Shown: positions 44,250 through 52,428 of the stretch, piece by piece
Layout of the letters: the number at the start of each line of letters is the position of its first letter
Position numbering within the stretch: the first letter of the stretch is position 1
From: Desulfofarcimen acetoxidans DSM 771
Lineage (GTDB): Bacteria > Bacillota > Desulfotomaculia > Desulfotomaculales > Desulfofarciminaceae
Length of the DNA stretch: 64,000 bases
NCBI RefSeq assembly: GCF_000024205.1
Contig: NC_013216.1
Location: forward strand, 496,001-560,000
Direction: 5' to 3'
Program-made: the position numbers and the translations under genes
Notes under the pieces: model-generated
Seen by the model: only the letters and a program-made list of their open reading frames with translations
What the model was told of the DNA's origin: nothing
The model's database searches: none

Positions 44250-44759
44250 ATGAAGTTGGGATTGTTAGACAAAATAATAAAACAGGAAGATATTGACTCG
44301 GGTATTCATTCCGGTGAAAGCTACATTATTTGGACACAAATCGTTGCTAGATATGATACTTTGGAATTAGTAGATGTTATCTTGAATTTTTCTAATGATT
44401 TGGATTTTAAACTTCTTGTAAAAAGAGGAATAGATAAAGTAATAAAGCCTCAGTTAAATCAACTTATAGAAAAAGCTAAATATTATAGATTGCCTCTTCC
44501 TCCCAGACCGCCTGAGAGTCAAAATTTATCATCAAATATGGAAACTTTTAGAGATGAGTTCTTATATAAACTGCTGATGGATGGTAGTCAGACAGGCCTT
44601 GATGTTCACCTTAAGGCCATTAAAATATGCATTAACGATGCTTTGAGAGATATGTTTATGGAGTTTATTCTGCAAGAAATGAAATTGTACGATGAGCTAA
44701 TTAAGTATGGAAAAGTTAAGGGATGGTTAGAAAATGCACCAATTTATAAAAATAATTAA
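44250..44759 (+). CDS. DUF3231-family protein
   Basis: 169 residues from ATG 44250 behind AAGGGGTGAGAG; the longer frame from 44067 lacks a ribosome site. The sequence is largely helical and matches the DUF3231 half-domain (ferritin/CotF-like): W-T-Q-I-V-A-R-Y-D, L-P-P-R-P-P, and D-A-L-R-D-M-F near the end. Such proteins in Bacilli and Clostridia carry one or two units and are often sporulation-linked; function unknown. A terminator follows. Confidence 0.75.
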   Translation: MKLGLLDKIIKQEDIDSGIHSGESYIIWTQIVARYDTLELVDVILNFSNDLDFKLLVKRGIDKVIKPQLNQLIEKAKYYRLPLPPRPPESQNLSSNMETFRDEFLYKLLMDGSQTGLDVHLKAIKICINDALRDMFMEFILQEMKLYDELIKYGKVKGWLENAPIYKNN

Positions 44760-44793
44760 ATTATTTAGAATACTTGAAAGACAATAGGAAATT

Positions 44794-44824
44794 GCTGACG
44801 GTTAATCCCGTTAGCGGTTTTTTA
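44794..44824 (+). terminator. intrinsic terminator after the DUF3231 gene
   Basis: GCTGACGG (44794-44801) pairs with CCGTTAGC (44808-44815, one G-T), followed by GG and six T. Confidence 0.75.
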
Positions 44825-44989
44825 TTCCTTTTTTAGATTCCTCTCATTATCCTTCGTTCTTTAATTTCTTTTTTATACGGCATAACTATCGTTATTTACT
44901 GTGTTTAGTTAATCTAAATTAATTACAATTATATCGTAACGGAATCATGTAGCTGATATGTTATGCTGACTAAACATTTGCGGAAATAT

Positions 44990-45100
44990 CGCGAAGCTGA
45001 TAACTCCTATCTGGGATAATTGTTCAGGTAGGAGTTTGTGTTTGGCACTAAGCAACAGTGCTAATGCACATTGAGCCAGAAAACACCATGGAAGTGATGT
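44990..45100 (+). repeat. dispersed hairpin repeat H, copy 3
   Basis: Arms CTCCTATCTG (45004-45013) and CAGGTAGGAG (45025-45034). Downstream similarity to copy 1 continues through CAGAAAACACCATGGAA to about 45100. The rest of the 460-bp gap (44825-45223) holds no gene I can support. Confidence 0.85.
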
Positions 45101-45223
45101 TGGGGGACGCGGGCAGCTATATGCATGGGCAAACGATATAGTGTTTGACGTTATAAAAGAGATACCCGGGTTGAAGGAATAAATGCTATAATAAAAATAA
45201 CTCTTAAAAGGAGGTCGTCGTGC

Positions 45224-45760
45224 ATGGAAAACACTAACGAAGAATTAAAGCACATTAAAGAAATGGTTGCACAGTTAATCAGGATTAGCGCTAACACAAC
45301 CGCACTTATGGAAGAATTAAGGGATAGTGTCGGAGCTTTAGAAGGCAAGATTGATAATTTAGAAACTAGGTTTGATAAACTGGAAACTAGGTTTAATAAT
45401 TTAGAAACTAGGTTTGATAGGCTGGAAACTAGGTTTGATAATTTAGAAACTAGGTTTAATAGGCTGGAAACTAGGTTTGATAATTTAGAAACTAGGTTTG
45501 ATAATTTAGAAACTAGGTTTGATAACTTAGAAAATAGGTTTGATAACTTAGAAAATAGGTTTGACAACTTGGAAAATAGGTTTGACGACTTGGAAACAAA
45601 AGTAGCCACTAAAGATGACTTAGCTAATCTTGCTAACGGTATAGACGAGAAATTTGACGAACTTAATGAAAAGCTGCACCAACAAAACGAGTTTTTTCTT
45701 GAAAAATTCGCGAAGCATGAGCAGGATATATTTATGCTAAGGAAAAGGTTAGTGGGTTAA
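45224..45760 (+). CDS. coiled-coil heptad-repeat protein
   Basis: 178 residues. Residues about 45-126 are near-perfect heptads of the type L-E-T-R-F-D-N, encoded by 21-bp DNA repeats that vary at a few positions. N- and C-terminal parts (E-M-V-A-Q-L-I-R-I and E-K-F-A-K-H-E-Q-D-I) are also helical. It should form a long parallel coiled coil. AAGGAGGTCGTCGTGC precedes ATG. No signal peptide. A partner is unknown; such proteins often accompany restriction or mobile loci, but nothing adjacent shows this. Confidence 0.85.
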   Translation: MENTNEELKHIKEMVAQLIRISANTTALMEELRDSVGALEGKIDNLETRFDKLETRFNNLETRFDRLETRFDNLETRFNRLETRFDNLETRFDNLETRFDNLENRFDNLENRFDNLENRFDDLETKVATKDDLANLANGIDEKFDELNEKLHQQNEFFLEKFAKHEQDIFMLRKRLVG

Positions 45761-45838
45761 AAAATTCCCTTTTCCATGGGAAAGTTTCTTTATCAACAAT
45801 AGGGACAGAAAAATATTGTTAAAAACAGGGGAGGATTT

Positions 45839-45955
45839 TTGCAAATTATAGAGAATATAGCTTTAAAAACGCGGCAAGAAATTGTGATGCGGGATATGGG
45901 CGAGAAACTCAAAGCAAATTGTATTTATAGCATATTTTTACCACGAAGGTATTGA
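45839..45955 (+). CDS. possible 38-residue peptide
   Basis: A TTG start follows GGGGAGG by six bases and the frame runs 38 codons (E-N-I-A-L-K-T-R-Q-E and M-R-D-M-G-E-K-L-K) to a TGA inside the terminator stem. The composition looks coding, but no homologue is recognised; it could be the start of a truncated gene. Confidence 0.3.
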   Translation: MQIIENIALKTRQEIVMRDMGEKLKANCIYSIFLPRRY

Positions 45956-45990
45956 CCTATAAAGAGGTTAACTTTCGTGGTTTTATTTTT
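45940..45990 (+). terminator. intrinsic terminator
   Basis: ACCACGAA (45940-45947) and TTCGTGGT (45974-45981) with a 26-base internal loop that has its own weak pairing, then a T-rich tail. Confidence 0.65.
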
Positions 45991-46059
45991 CTTTTACTTA
46001 TGCTATATTTATCTATAGATGTATTAAATGGTATTTTGCTATTGAGGTTGGTGTTCTAA

Positions 46060-47101
46060 ATGATTAAAGATTTGCGAAAAATAGTTAAGGAACTAAAAGA
46101 GAGTGAGGCCAAGAGTTTATTATTAATTATTTTGCTAAAGATAAAGAGGTTAGAAGAATCAGGCTATTCTAGTAAGCAATTTTCAGATGAATTATATGAA
46201 ATGTACAAAGAACTGCTAAATTTCTCTCAAATTAAGAATAAAACTGATGAAACATATCAGATAATACACATAGTTTTCGGAAACTCATCCGGGGGTGCTT
46301 TGAAGGTAGCACTCAGGGATTTAGATTTGGAACGTAAAGAAAAGGTAATTGTTTTTTTTGATGATATATTCTCTATTGGTCCCATATGGAAATTACAAGA
46401 TGAAGCTGGACGTACATATAGATATGAATGGTTAAGGAATCACATTAATCTTGAAGACGATTACTTGGATGAAGATGATTACGAAGAAAGCTTTAGAGAT
46501 ATTCTTCATCAAATTAATGCCATTCCGGAACAGGTTCCAATCATAATATGGAACGGAGAAAATGCTCATGAACAGACAGGGGTTCGATATGCTCTATATT
46601 TATTGCACAAAAAAACAAACGATATTTTTCTAATAAATACTTTAGAAGCTTATAAAGCTTATTTTAACAACTCTAGTGATGAGTATTTTCCTTTATATAC
46701 AGCTGCAATTGATCCCGAAAAGTTAAAAGCAATCTATGAGAAAACTAGGTTGAATAAACCCTTGTTACCTGAAAATAGAATGCGATTTGTACAAGAATGG
46801 GAAAGCCTTGCTAACAAACAAGAGGTTTTACGGATATGGCAAGATGGAGAAATACAGAGTGTTGCCGATAGTTTTTATGACCAATACATCATCAATACGG
46901 CTCAAAGGCTTCATAACGCGCAAAAAGAACAAGGACTTTATAAAATCGGCAGGATTAATCGGAGAAGTGTTAGCACATTTGCGCCAATATATTGGGGACC
47001 TATTTTTAGAATACAGAATTAGACATTTAATATATAACGGAGTGTTTCAAATAAAAGGAATACCTAAAGCAATGAGATATTACAGTGTAAAACTACAATA
47101 A
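46060..47101 (+). pseudogene. DUF1835/DUF3658 protein, frameshifted near the 3' end
   Basis: The first frame runs to 47022 and encodes a DUF1835 domain (I-H-I-V-F-G-N-S-S-G-G at about residues 69-79) and the start of DUF3658 (W-E-S-L). Near 46940 the conserved tail switches frame: G-E-V-L-A-H-L-R-Q-Y-I-G-D-x-F-L-E-Y-R and A-M-R-Y-Y-S-V-K-L end at 47101, exactly the DUF3658 C terminus. A single-base indel next to an A-rich stretch explains this. The family often sits with stress and sigma factors; its role is unknown. Confidence 0.82.
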
Positions 47102-47337
47102 AAAATGGGATATTGCAGTTCTTTCCTGGTTAAAATTGAATTGTATACCGGCAATTCTCGGTTTATAATTAAGAAAAAGTTATACCGGAGTCGAGAAAAA
47201 TGTTTGATTTCGAAAAAACAAAAATATATCAAAAAATACCTCCCAATTTTTCTCCATTTGGTGGGTCTAATCAATCACATCAACTCCGTTTAGCATACTT
47301 TTTTTTATTATACTTGAAAATATAATCATTTAAACAA

Positions 47338-47769
47338 TTACCCTTTACAACTGCTACAGTATCCGTAAATTTTCATTGATTTATCAGCAACCTCAAATCC
47401 TTTTTCTTCCGAAATCCGGTTTTTGAATTCTTCAGCCATTCTATCATCTAATTCCGTCAGTTGTCCGCATTTTAAACAAATTAAATGGTGATGCATTAAC
47501 CTGTCAAACATTACCAACTCGTACCGTGCCGATGAGTTTTCCATTGATAATCTTGACACTATACCAATCTTTTCGAATAATTCCATGGTACGATACACCG
47601 TCGCCAGTCCTATCCTTTTATTATTATCTTGTACTGTAAGAAGTCCATAAATATTTTCAGCTTCAAGATGATGTCCCCTGCAATTGTATAGAATCTCAAG
47701 GATAGCTTTTCTTTGCAGCGTAATCCTTAAATTGCATTCCTTAAGCAAATGATAGGCCCGGTTAAGCAA
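47338..47769 (-). CDS. Fur-family metal-responsive repressor
   Basis: 143 residues. Winged-helix N terminus (R-I-T-L-Q-R-K-A-I-L-E-I-L), the G-L-A-T-V-Y-R-T-M recognition helix, the H-H-H-L-I-C-L-K-C-G metal site and a C-terminal C-S-S-C that completes a structural Cys4 zinc site. Fur, Zur and PerR cannot be told apart by eye, though the decayed znuC nearby hints at Zur. It may control the iron- and nickel-type uptake operons of the window. TTG 47769 is the start. Confidence 0.92.
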   Translation of the reverse strand: MLNRAYHLLKECNLRITLQRKAILEILYNCRGHHLEAENIYGLLTVQDNNKRIGLATVYRTMELFEKIGIVSRLSMENSSARYELVMFDRLMHHHLICLKCGQLTELDDRMAEEFKNRISEEKGFEVADKSMKIYGYCSSCKG

Positions 47770-47953
47770 ATCAATTCACCTCTTTCAAAATCAAAATTTA
47801 TTTAATTTTTCAATACTTAAAAGATCATTGACAATATCCTCGCTAAAGAAGAATCCTTCTTCTTTTTCATCGCCGGTTATGTATTCAACATGCGCTCCGG
47901 ATATGCTGCGAATAATTCTGCAGCATTGACAAGGCTATCTCTTGAAGACCTTT

Positions 47954-48178
47954 TTAACTGATAACTGGATTAATAGACCCTGTTCCAACGTCAATTACAA
48001 CAAGTCGTCGTAATATGGCAACTTGGGTGGCCGCCAACCCGGTTTCGTTTGCATTATACATGGTTTCAGCCATATTCTTAAGCGATGTCAGTATCCTATT
48101 GTAAAATTTTTCAATCGTTCTTGTCTTTTTCCGCAATATATCATTTGTCTGATAATTCATAATGTTTCGCAACGCCAT
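47954..48178 (-). pseudogene. peptide deformylase (def), N-terminal remnant
   Basis: From ATG 48178 the frame reads M-A-L-R-N-I, then D-I-L-R-K-K, M-A-E-T-M-Y-N-A-N and G-L-A-A-T-Q-V-A, a degraded copy of deformylase motif 1 (normally G-L-A-A-P-Q-V-G). It ends at 47954 without the E-G-C-L-S or H-E-x-x-H metal motifs, so it is inactive. Downstream 47820-47950 holds another fragment (G-A-H-V-E-Y-I-T-G-D-E-K) I cannot identify. Confidence 0.8.
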
Positions 48179-48204
48179 ATATATCTTTCTTTGCCTGAAA
48201 AATA

Positions 48205-48251
48205 ATTTATAAGAAGAAGGCAGTAATTTTACCTGCCTTCTTCTTATAAAT
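48205..48251. terminator. perfect 19-bp inverted repeat, terminator
   Basis: Arms 48205-48223 and 48233-48251 pair without mismatch around a 9-base loop. On the minus strand it follows the DUF5320 stop by six bases and is followed by a T-rich stretch; it also precedes the def remnant. Confidence 0.85.
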
Positions 48252-48257
48252 ATGGGA

Positions 48258-48581
48258 CTATTCAGTGTCTTCTTTAAAACTTGAAAAACGCTTTTTAACC
48301 TGTTCAAGCTGGCTTTCTAAAAACTTAACCTGCTGGCTTAAAAGCTCCTTTTCATCTAAAGCAGGTTCATATGTTCCAGTGTATGCGGGATAGCCTAAGC
48401 GCTTCCATCCCGGCAGCCCAGTTGCATGGAACATCCTGCGGGAACCGCGTCCTCCTCCGAATCCACATCTAAAACTGACCGGATTTGCATAACCGGGAGC
48501 TGTAAAGCCTGCGCAAAAACCTGCGCCTCGTCCGGTCATCCGTCCCATTCCCATCGGGCCCGTTTCGTCTCCTCTCGGCAT
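48258..48581 (-). CDS. DUF5320-family protein
   Basis: 107 residues from ATG 48581 behind GAGGAGG. Starts M-P-R-G-D-E-T-G-P-M-G-M-G and R-G-A-G-F-C-A-G, the DUF5320 hallmark, then a Gly/Arg-rich centre with Cys and a C-terminal coiled coil (L-E-S-Q-L-E-Q-V). These proteins are found in anaerobes near NifX-like, Mrp ATPase and ferredoxin genes, suggesting iron-sulfur or metal cofactor handling; the function is unproven. Confidence 0.85.
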   Translation of the reverse strand: MPRGDETGPMGMGRMTGRGAGFCAGFTAPGYANPVSFRCGFGGGRGSRRMFHATGLPGWKRLGYPAYTGTYEPALDEKELLSQQVKFLESQLEQVKKRFSSFKEDTE

Positions 48582-48613
48582 AATTTTCACCTCCTCTCAA
48601 ATTAACGTCTTTG

Positions 48614-48685
48614 TCATTTAAGTATTGCTCCTCTTCCCGCCACAGGTCCTTGTCCCAACGGACCAGTTCCATCTCTTCCAGGCAT
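48614..48685 (-). CDS. 23-residue DUF5320-like mini protein
   Basis: ATG 48685 follows AAAGGAG; the peptide reads M-P-G-R-D-G-T-G-P-L-G-Q-G-P, the start signature of DUF5320, and ends A-I-L-K before TGA 48614. The next gene's GAGGAGG site lies just downstream. It may be a genuine mini version or a gene cut to its first motif. Confidence 0.65.
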   Translation of the reverse strand: MPGRDGTGPLGQGPVAGRGAILK

Positions 48686-48706
48686 AATAAAATCTCCTTT
48701 CAAAAT

Positions 48707-48874
48707 CTATAAACTTATTGCTTCATTTGGACATTCTTCAACACATGTACCGCATTCAACACATTCGTCGCTGATGACTGCCTTACCATCTTCAAGTTTG
48801 ATTGCCCCTACAGGGCACACATCCTCGCATTGGCCGCAGCCAATGCATTTTTCCTTGTTTACTAAAGCTGCCAT
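48707..48874 (-). CDS. 2[4Fe-4S] ferredoxin
   Basis: 55 residues with two classical clusters: [12 protein letters not shown] and [12 protein letters not shown]. It is a low-potential electron carrier of anaerobic metabolism in the cytoplasm. It heads a short operon with the two DUF5320 genes, each preceded by a good ribosome site, and is read leftward away from the terminator at 49008. Confidence 0.95.
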   Translation of the reverse strand: MAALVNKEKCIGCGQCEDVCPVGAIKLEDGKAVISDECVECGTCVEECPNEAISL

Positions 48875-49007
48875 AAAAATTATCTCCTTTACAATGTAGT
48901 TTGTTTTTGAAAGAGTTATTGTCCTATGCTCATAATTATAATAACTCGATTGTGGTCATATGTCAATAATTGTGTATAAAAAAGTTAAGATAATTTATCT
49001 AAACAAA

Positions 49008-49038
49008 AAAGAGAGCTATAACGCCATAAGCTCTCTTT
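49008..49038. terminator. hairpin between the ferredoxin operon and the znuC remnant
   Basis: AAAGAGAGCT (49008-49017) and AGCTCTCTTT (49029-49038) form a perfect 10-bp stem with an 11-base loop. A run lies left, giving a T run on the minus strand, so it probably ends leftward transcription from the znuC side. Confidence 0.7.
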
Positions 49039-49089
49039 CGATGATATCTACCCGGATTAAATAAACTTTTTATCCCAAACCATTTTTTT

Positions 49090-49285
49090 TTAAGGCAAGG
49101 GTTGCGGTGAAGAGTGTGAGGTTACTCCATGGGCAATAAGGTCAACCGGACAGCCATATAGGTTGTTTACAATATTTTCGGTAAGCCCCGGTTCTCCGTG
49201 ATAAATAAGATAACCATTGAGGCAAAACAGCCTGCGGATCTGTGAGGAAATAGCAAGCAGACCATATATCTGATTGTGTGCACCT
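49090..49285 (-). pseudogene. ZnuC/AdcC-like zinc ABC ATPase, C-terminal remnant
   Basis: About 62 codons on the minus strand: I-R-R-L-F-C-L-N-G-Y-L-I-Y-H-G-E and L-Y-G-C-P-V-D-L-I-A-H-G-V, the conserved tail of zinc/manganese importer ATPases, ending TAA 49090. Walker motifs are gone. No binding protein or permease is nearby. It marks a lost metal uptake locus close to the Fur-family gene. Confidence 0.8.
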
Positions 49286-49329
49286 CCTGGGGCAGAATTT
49301 ATTGAAACGAAAAGAGATGGGGAGTTATA

Positions 49330-49412
49330 CCAGGAGAAGACAGGAGCAGTCTGCCGGGAAACGGATCGATGACAGGCAGAGGCGTAGGTCTTTGCTCTGG
49401 GTTTTTATTTTT
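49330..49412 (+). ncRNA. possible structured RNA upstream of metK
   Basis: CCAG...AAGAC (49330-49341) can pair with GTCTT...CTGG (49388-49400), enclosing TCTGCC/GGCAGA (49350-49355 with 49375-49380) and a purine-rich GGGAAACGG loop; a T-rich run follows. No match to SAM-box consensus is apparent. Weak evidence; no open frame explains the segment. Confidence 0.3.
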
Positions 49413-49620
49413 TGAATATAATAAATGTAGACAGGTTATTTACATATGACCAAAACAGTGCTACTATATTACATATAAACAAAAGACCATAACCTTATAT
49501 TGTCAGTTCATGCTAGCAAATTGCAAGAAGAATGTTTTGCGGAGGATGTCCTGGCAGAATAGCGAAAAAACCACTTTTGTATTTTTTTTGTATATCGAAC
49601 CCAACGAAAGGAAAGGGAAA

Positions 49621-50802
49621 ATGAGAAATAGAGTATTTACATCGGAATCGGTGACGGAAGGCCATCCGGACAAATTATGCGATCAGATATCGGATGCCGT
49701 TTTAGACAATATTTTAGAACAAGATAAAAATGCCCGGGTAGCTTGCGAATGTGTAGCCACAACAGGGATGGTGCTTGTTACCGGCGAGATAACGTCTTCA
49801 TGCTATGTTGATATTCCATCCATTGTACGCCAAACTGTGCAAAATATAGGTTATGACAATCCCGAATATGGTTTTGACTACAAGGCTTGTGCAGTGCTTA
49901 CCTCGATCGACGAGCAAAGTCCGGATATTGCTATGGGTGTTAACAGTTCATATGAAGCCAAGAAATTAAAGCCGGATGAGGCGGATTATATTGGCGCAGG
50001 CGACCAAGGGATGATGTTCGGTTTCGCCTGTGATGAAACACCGGAACTCATGCCTGCACCAATTTCCTTGGCCCACAAGTTAGCGCAGCGTTTAGCCGGG
50101 GTACGCAAAAGCGGTGAGCTTAATTGGCTCCGGCCGGATGGCAAAACACAGGTAGCAGTAGAATATGATGATAGCGGCAAAATCTTACGGTGTGCGGCGA
50201 TCGTGGTATCAGCCCAGCACAATCCGGATGTTTCTTCAGACACTTTACGGGAAGCAATCATTGAAACAGTTATTAAGCCTGTGATACCGAAAAAATATCT
50301 GGACAAGGATACCCATATTTATGTCAACCCGACCGGATGTTTTGTGATCGGCGGACCTGTAGGGGATTCGGGCCTTACGGGACGAAAGATAATCGTAGAT
50401 ACCTATGGTGGTTACGCCAGTCACGGCGGAGGAGCATTTTCAGGAAAAGATCCGACAAAGGTCGACCGTTCGGCAGCCTATATGGTGCGCCATATTGCCA
50501 AAAATATTGTTGCCGCAGGGCTGGCCCAACGCTGTCAGATTGAGGTAGCCTACGCCATAGGTGTTTCCAATCCAATTTCAATCCATATTGATACCCAAGG
50601 GACCGGTATATTTTCCGACCAAAGACTTGCAGATGTCGTCAGGGAGTGCTTTGATCTGCGTCCGGCAAGAATAATCTCGTATCTTGACCTTCGCAACCCG
50701 ATTTATACTCAGACCGCTGCTTACGGCCATTTCGGGCGGCCTGAACTAAATTTACCTTGGGAGCGTACGAACATGGCAGAAATACTAAAGCAGTACAAAT
50801 AA
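49621..50802 (+). CDS. metK: S-adenosylmethionine synthetase
   Basis: 393 residues from ATG 49621 behind GGAAAGGG; the longer frame from 49510 lacks homology. It makes SAM from methionine and ATP in the cytoplasm. Signatures: E-G-H-P-D-K near the start, G-A-G-D-Q-G at about residue 122, and G-G-G-A-F-S-G-K-D at about 270. Length is normal. Followed after 161 bp by metF, so methyl-group supply and SAM synthesis are clustered. Confidence 0.96.
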   Translation: MRNRVFTSESVTEGHPDKLCDQISDAVLDNILEQDKNARVACECVATTGMVLVTGEITSSCYVDIPSIVRQTVQNIGYDNPEYGFDYKACAVLTSIDEQSPDIAMGVNSSYEAKKLKPDEADYIGAGDQGMMFGFACDETPELMPAPISLAHKLAQRLAGVRKSGELNWLRPDGKTQVAVEYDDSGKILRCAAIVVSAQHNPDVSSDTLREAIIETVIKPVIPKKYLDKDTHIYVNPTGCFVIGGPVGDSGLTGRKIIVDTYGGYASHGGGAFSGKDPTKVDRSAAYMVRHIAKNIVAAGLAQRCQIEVAYAIGVSNPISIHIDTQGTGIFSDQRLADVVRECFDLRPARIISYLDLRNPIYTQTAAYGHFGRPELNLPWERTNMAEILKQYK

Positions 50803-50963
50803 AGGGGAAATGAGTATAGCTTCAACGGTAAAATAAAAGATTTGATTTGGGGAGCAGACAGAGGAGATACTCCTACGCAAGGAACGGTATGACGCATTAG
50901 CAAAGCGAAAACAGTAAACTATTTTCATGTTAAATTTAATAGTAAATAAAAAGGAGAATCAGT

Positions 50964-51848
50964 ATGAAACTATCAGAAATCTTTAAAACAGGTAAACCCA
51001 CGCTCTCTTTTGAGTTTTTCCCTGCCCGTAATGAAAAAGCTGCTGAAACGTTTAATCAAACGATTGAAGATCTTGTTGAATTAAAGCCTGATTTTGTTTC
51101 AGTTACATTCGGCGCTGGTGGATCGACCAAAGAAGGTTCTTATGAGTTGGTTAAAAAGTTGAAGAAAGAAAAGGAACTGGAAGTGGTTGCTTATCTTGCG
51201 GCTTTCGCTTTGAAAAAGGATGAGATAAACGCCGTGCTGAACAGCTATCAGGATCTCGGCATCGAGAATATTTTAGCACTGCGCGGGGATCCGCCCAAAG
51301 ACGCAGATGTTACACAGGTGTCGGCTGAAAGCTTTAAATATGCCTCGGAGCTCGCAGCATTTATTCACCAAAATTACAGCTTTTGTCTGGGGGTTGCCGG
51401 ATATCCGGAGGGCCACATCGAAGCGCCAAGCCTTAAGAAGGACATTGAATACCTTAAACACAAGGTTGATCAAGGTGTCGATTTTATTATTGCCCAATTT
51501 TTCTATGACAATGTTTGTTTTTTTGATTTTAGGGAGCGTTGTCAGAAAAGCGGTATTAATATTCCTGTATTGCCCGGAATCATGCCGGTTTACAGTGTTA
51601 AAATGATGGAAATGTTAGCCGGAAGCTGCGGTGCTAAGATACCGGAAAAATTAAGAAAGGGGATATCTGAGTTGCCTGAGGGCGATACGAAGGCGCTTGT
51701 TGACTTCGGAATTGAATACGCGACAGGGCAATGCGAAGAACTTCTTAAAGAAGGCGCCCGTGGATTGCATTTTTATACCATGGATAAAAGCGAATCCACA
51801 GTGGGTATTGTGAAAGGACTTAGAAATAGAGGATTTTTAACTATTTAG
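50964..51848 (+). CDS. metF: methylenetetrahydrofolate reductase
   Basis: 294 residues, a TIM-barrel flavoprotein. Start L-S-F-E-F-F-P-A-R with the catalytic Glu, then V-T-F-G-A-G-G-S-T and L-R-G-D-P-P, and Q-F-F-Y-D for folate binding. It reduces methylene-THF to methyl-THF for methionine synthesis and, in acetogens, the Wood-Ljungdahl pathway; no partner MetV or Rnf-like subunit is adjacent, so the methionine role is favoured. AAAGGAG precedes ATG. Confidence 0.94.
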   Translation: MKLSEIFKTGKPTLSFEFFPARNEKAAETFNQTIEDLVELKPDFVSVTFGAGGSTKEGSYELVKKLKKEKELEVVAYLAAFALKKDEINAVLNSYQDLGIENILALRGDPPKDADVTQVSAESFKYASELAAFIHQNYSFCLGVAGYPEGHIEAPSLKKDIEYLKHKVDQGVDFIIAQFFYDNVCFFDFRERCQKSGINIPVLPGIMPVYSVKMMEMLAGSCGAKIPEKLRKGISELPEGDTKALVDFGIEYATGQCEELLKEGARGLHFYTMDKSESTVGIVKGLRNRGFLTI

Positions 51849-51892
51849 AAACAAGTACATTTTGGGGAGTAAAAATTATAACGAATGTTAGA

Positions 51893-51922
51893 TAACAAGC
51901 AGGATACATTTCCTGCTTGTTA
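51893..51922. terminator. hairpin after metF
   Basis: TAACAAGCAGGA (51893-51904) and TCCTGCTTGTTA (51911-51922), a perfect 12-bp stem with a 6-base loop; short T tail. Confidence 0.75.
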
Positions 51923-51984
51923 TTATGGAATAGTATCAAAATGAAAAATGTTATGCAAAATCAGAAAATATTACTTCTAGAAAA

Positions 51985-52079
51985 AGATTAGAGAGTATCT
52001 TGAAAGCACGGTGGTTGACGGGATCGTGCATAAGAACGGCAACACAACCATTGTGGCTGGGTATTGGCATGTGAACTGA
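51985..52079 (+). pseudogene. 3' fragment of the FecBCD-linked methyltransferase
   Basis: Matches about 3067-3161 of the methyltransferase gene: the R-E-Y-L-E-S-T-x-V-D-G-I-V-H codons and the final Y-W-H-V-N stop, with roughly 85-90% base identity. Nothing remains of the rest. Similarity continues without a break into hairpin repeat H, so the source was a methyltransferase-plus-repeat cassette. Confidence 0.85.
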
Positions 52080-52296
52080 AAAGTGCTGAATAATAAACTA
52101 TGAAAGGTGCATCTTGGCATGCATTTATGCCGGACTATGCACTATGCAATTCCCGGTTTCGATCAGAATTTACTGAAGTCATCAAGTAGAGAGGATATGT
52201 TTATTAATATAGTAAAGCTGATAACTCCTATCTGGGATAATTGTTCCGGTAGGAGTTTGTGTTTGGCACTAAGCAACAGGGCAGATGCACATTGAC
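52080..52296 (+). repeat. dispersed hairpin repeat H, copy 4, with extended flank
   Basis: Arms CTCCTATCTG (52225-52234) and CCGGTAGGAG (52246-52255, one mismatch). The preceding ~130 bp matches the spacer after the methyltransferase at 3162-3290 apart from a 7-bp insertion near 52140. Confidence 0.85.
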
Positions 52297-52374
52297 CCCC
52301 CCATGATGATGTTGGTAGTAATGGCGGTTCATTGTAAAAAGGACTTGCTGTATATATTTACCATAAAAAAGCGA

Positions 52375-52405
52375 TTGACTTTGCCGTAACGTAAAGATAT
52401 ATAGT
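52375..52405 (+). promoter_or_regulatory. MerR-type promoter with 19-bp spacer
   Basis: TTGACT (52375-52380) and TATAGT (52400-52405) are 19 bp apart, the overlong spacing that MerR proteins correct by twisting DNA. The spacer holds the dyad CTTTGC-CGT-A-ACG-TAAAG-like sequence centred near 52388. It suggests autoactivation of the downstream gene. Confidence 0.7.
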
Positions 52406-52428
52406 TATGTTGTCAGGAGGGCGGTAAC

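Noticed and set aside
45340..45600. Regular 21-bp repeats as a CRISPR-like array
   Set aside because: Repeats are directly adjacent with no spacers, keep one frame and encode heptads of a coiled coil.
49286..49620. SAM riboswitch before metK
   Set aside because: No SAM-box consensus (GATGAAACC / GGCAACC type blocks) could be found; only an unspecific fold is present.
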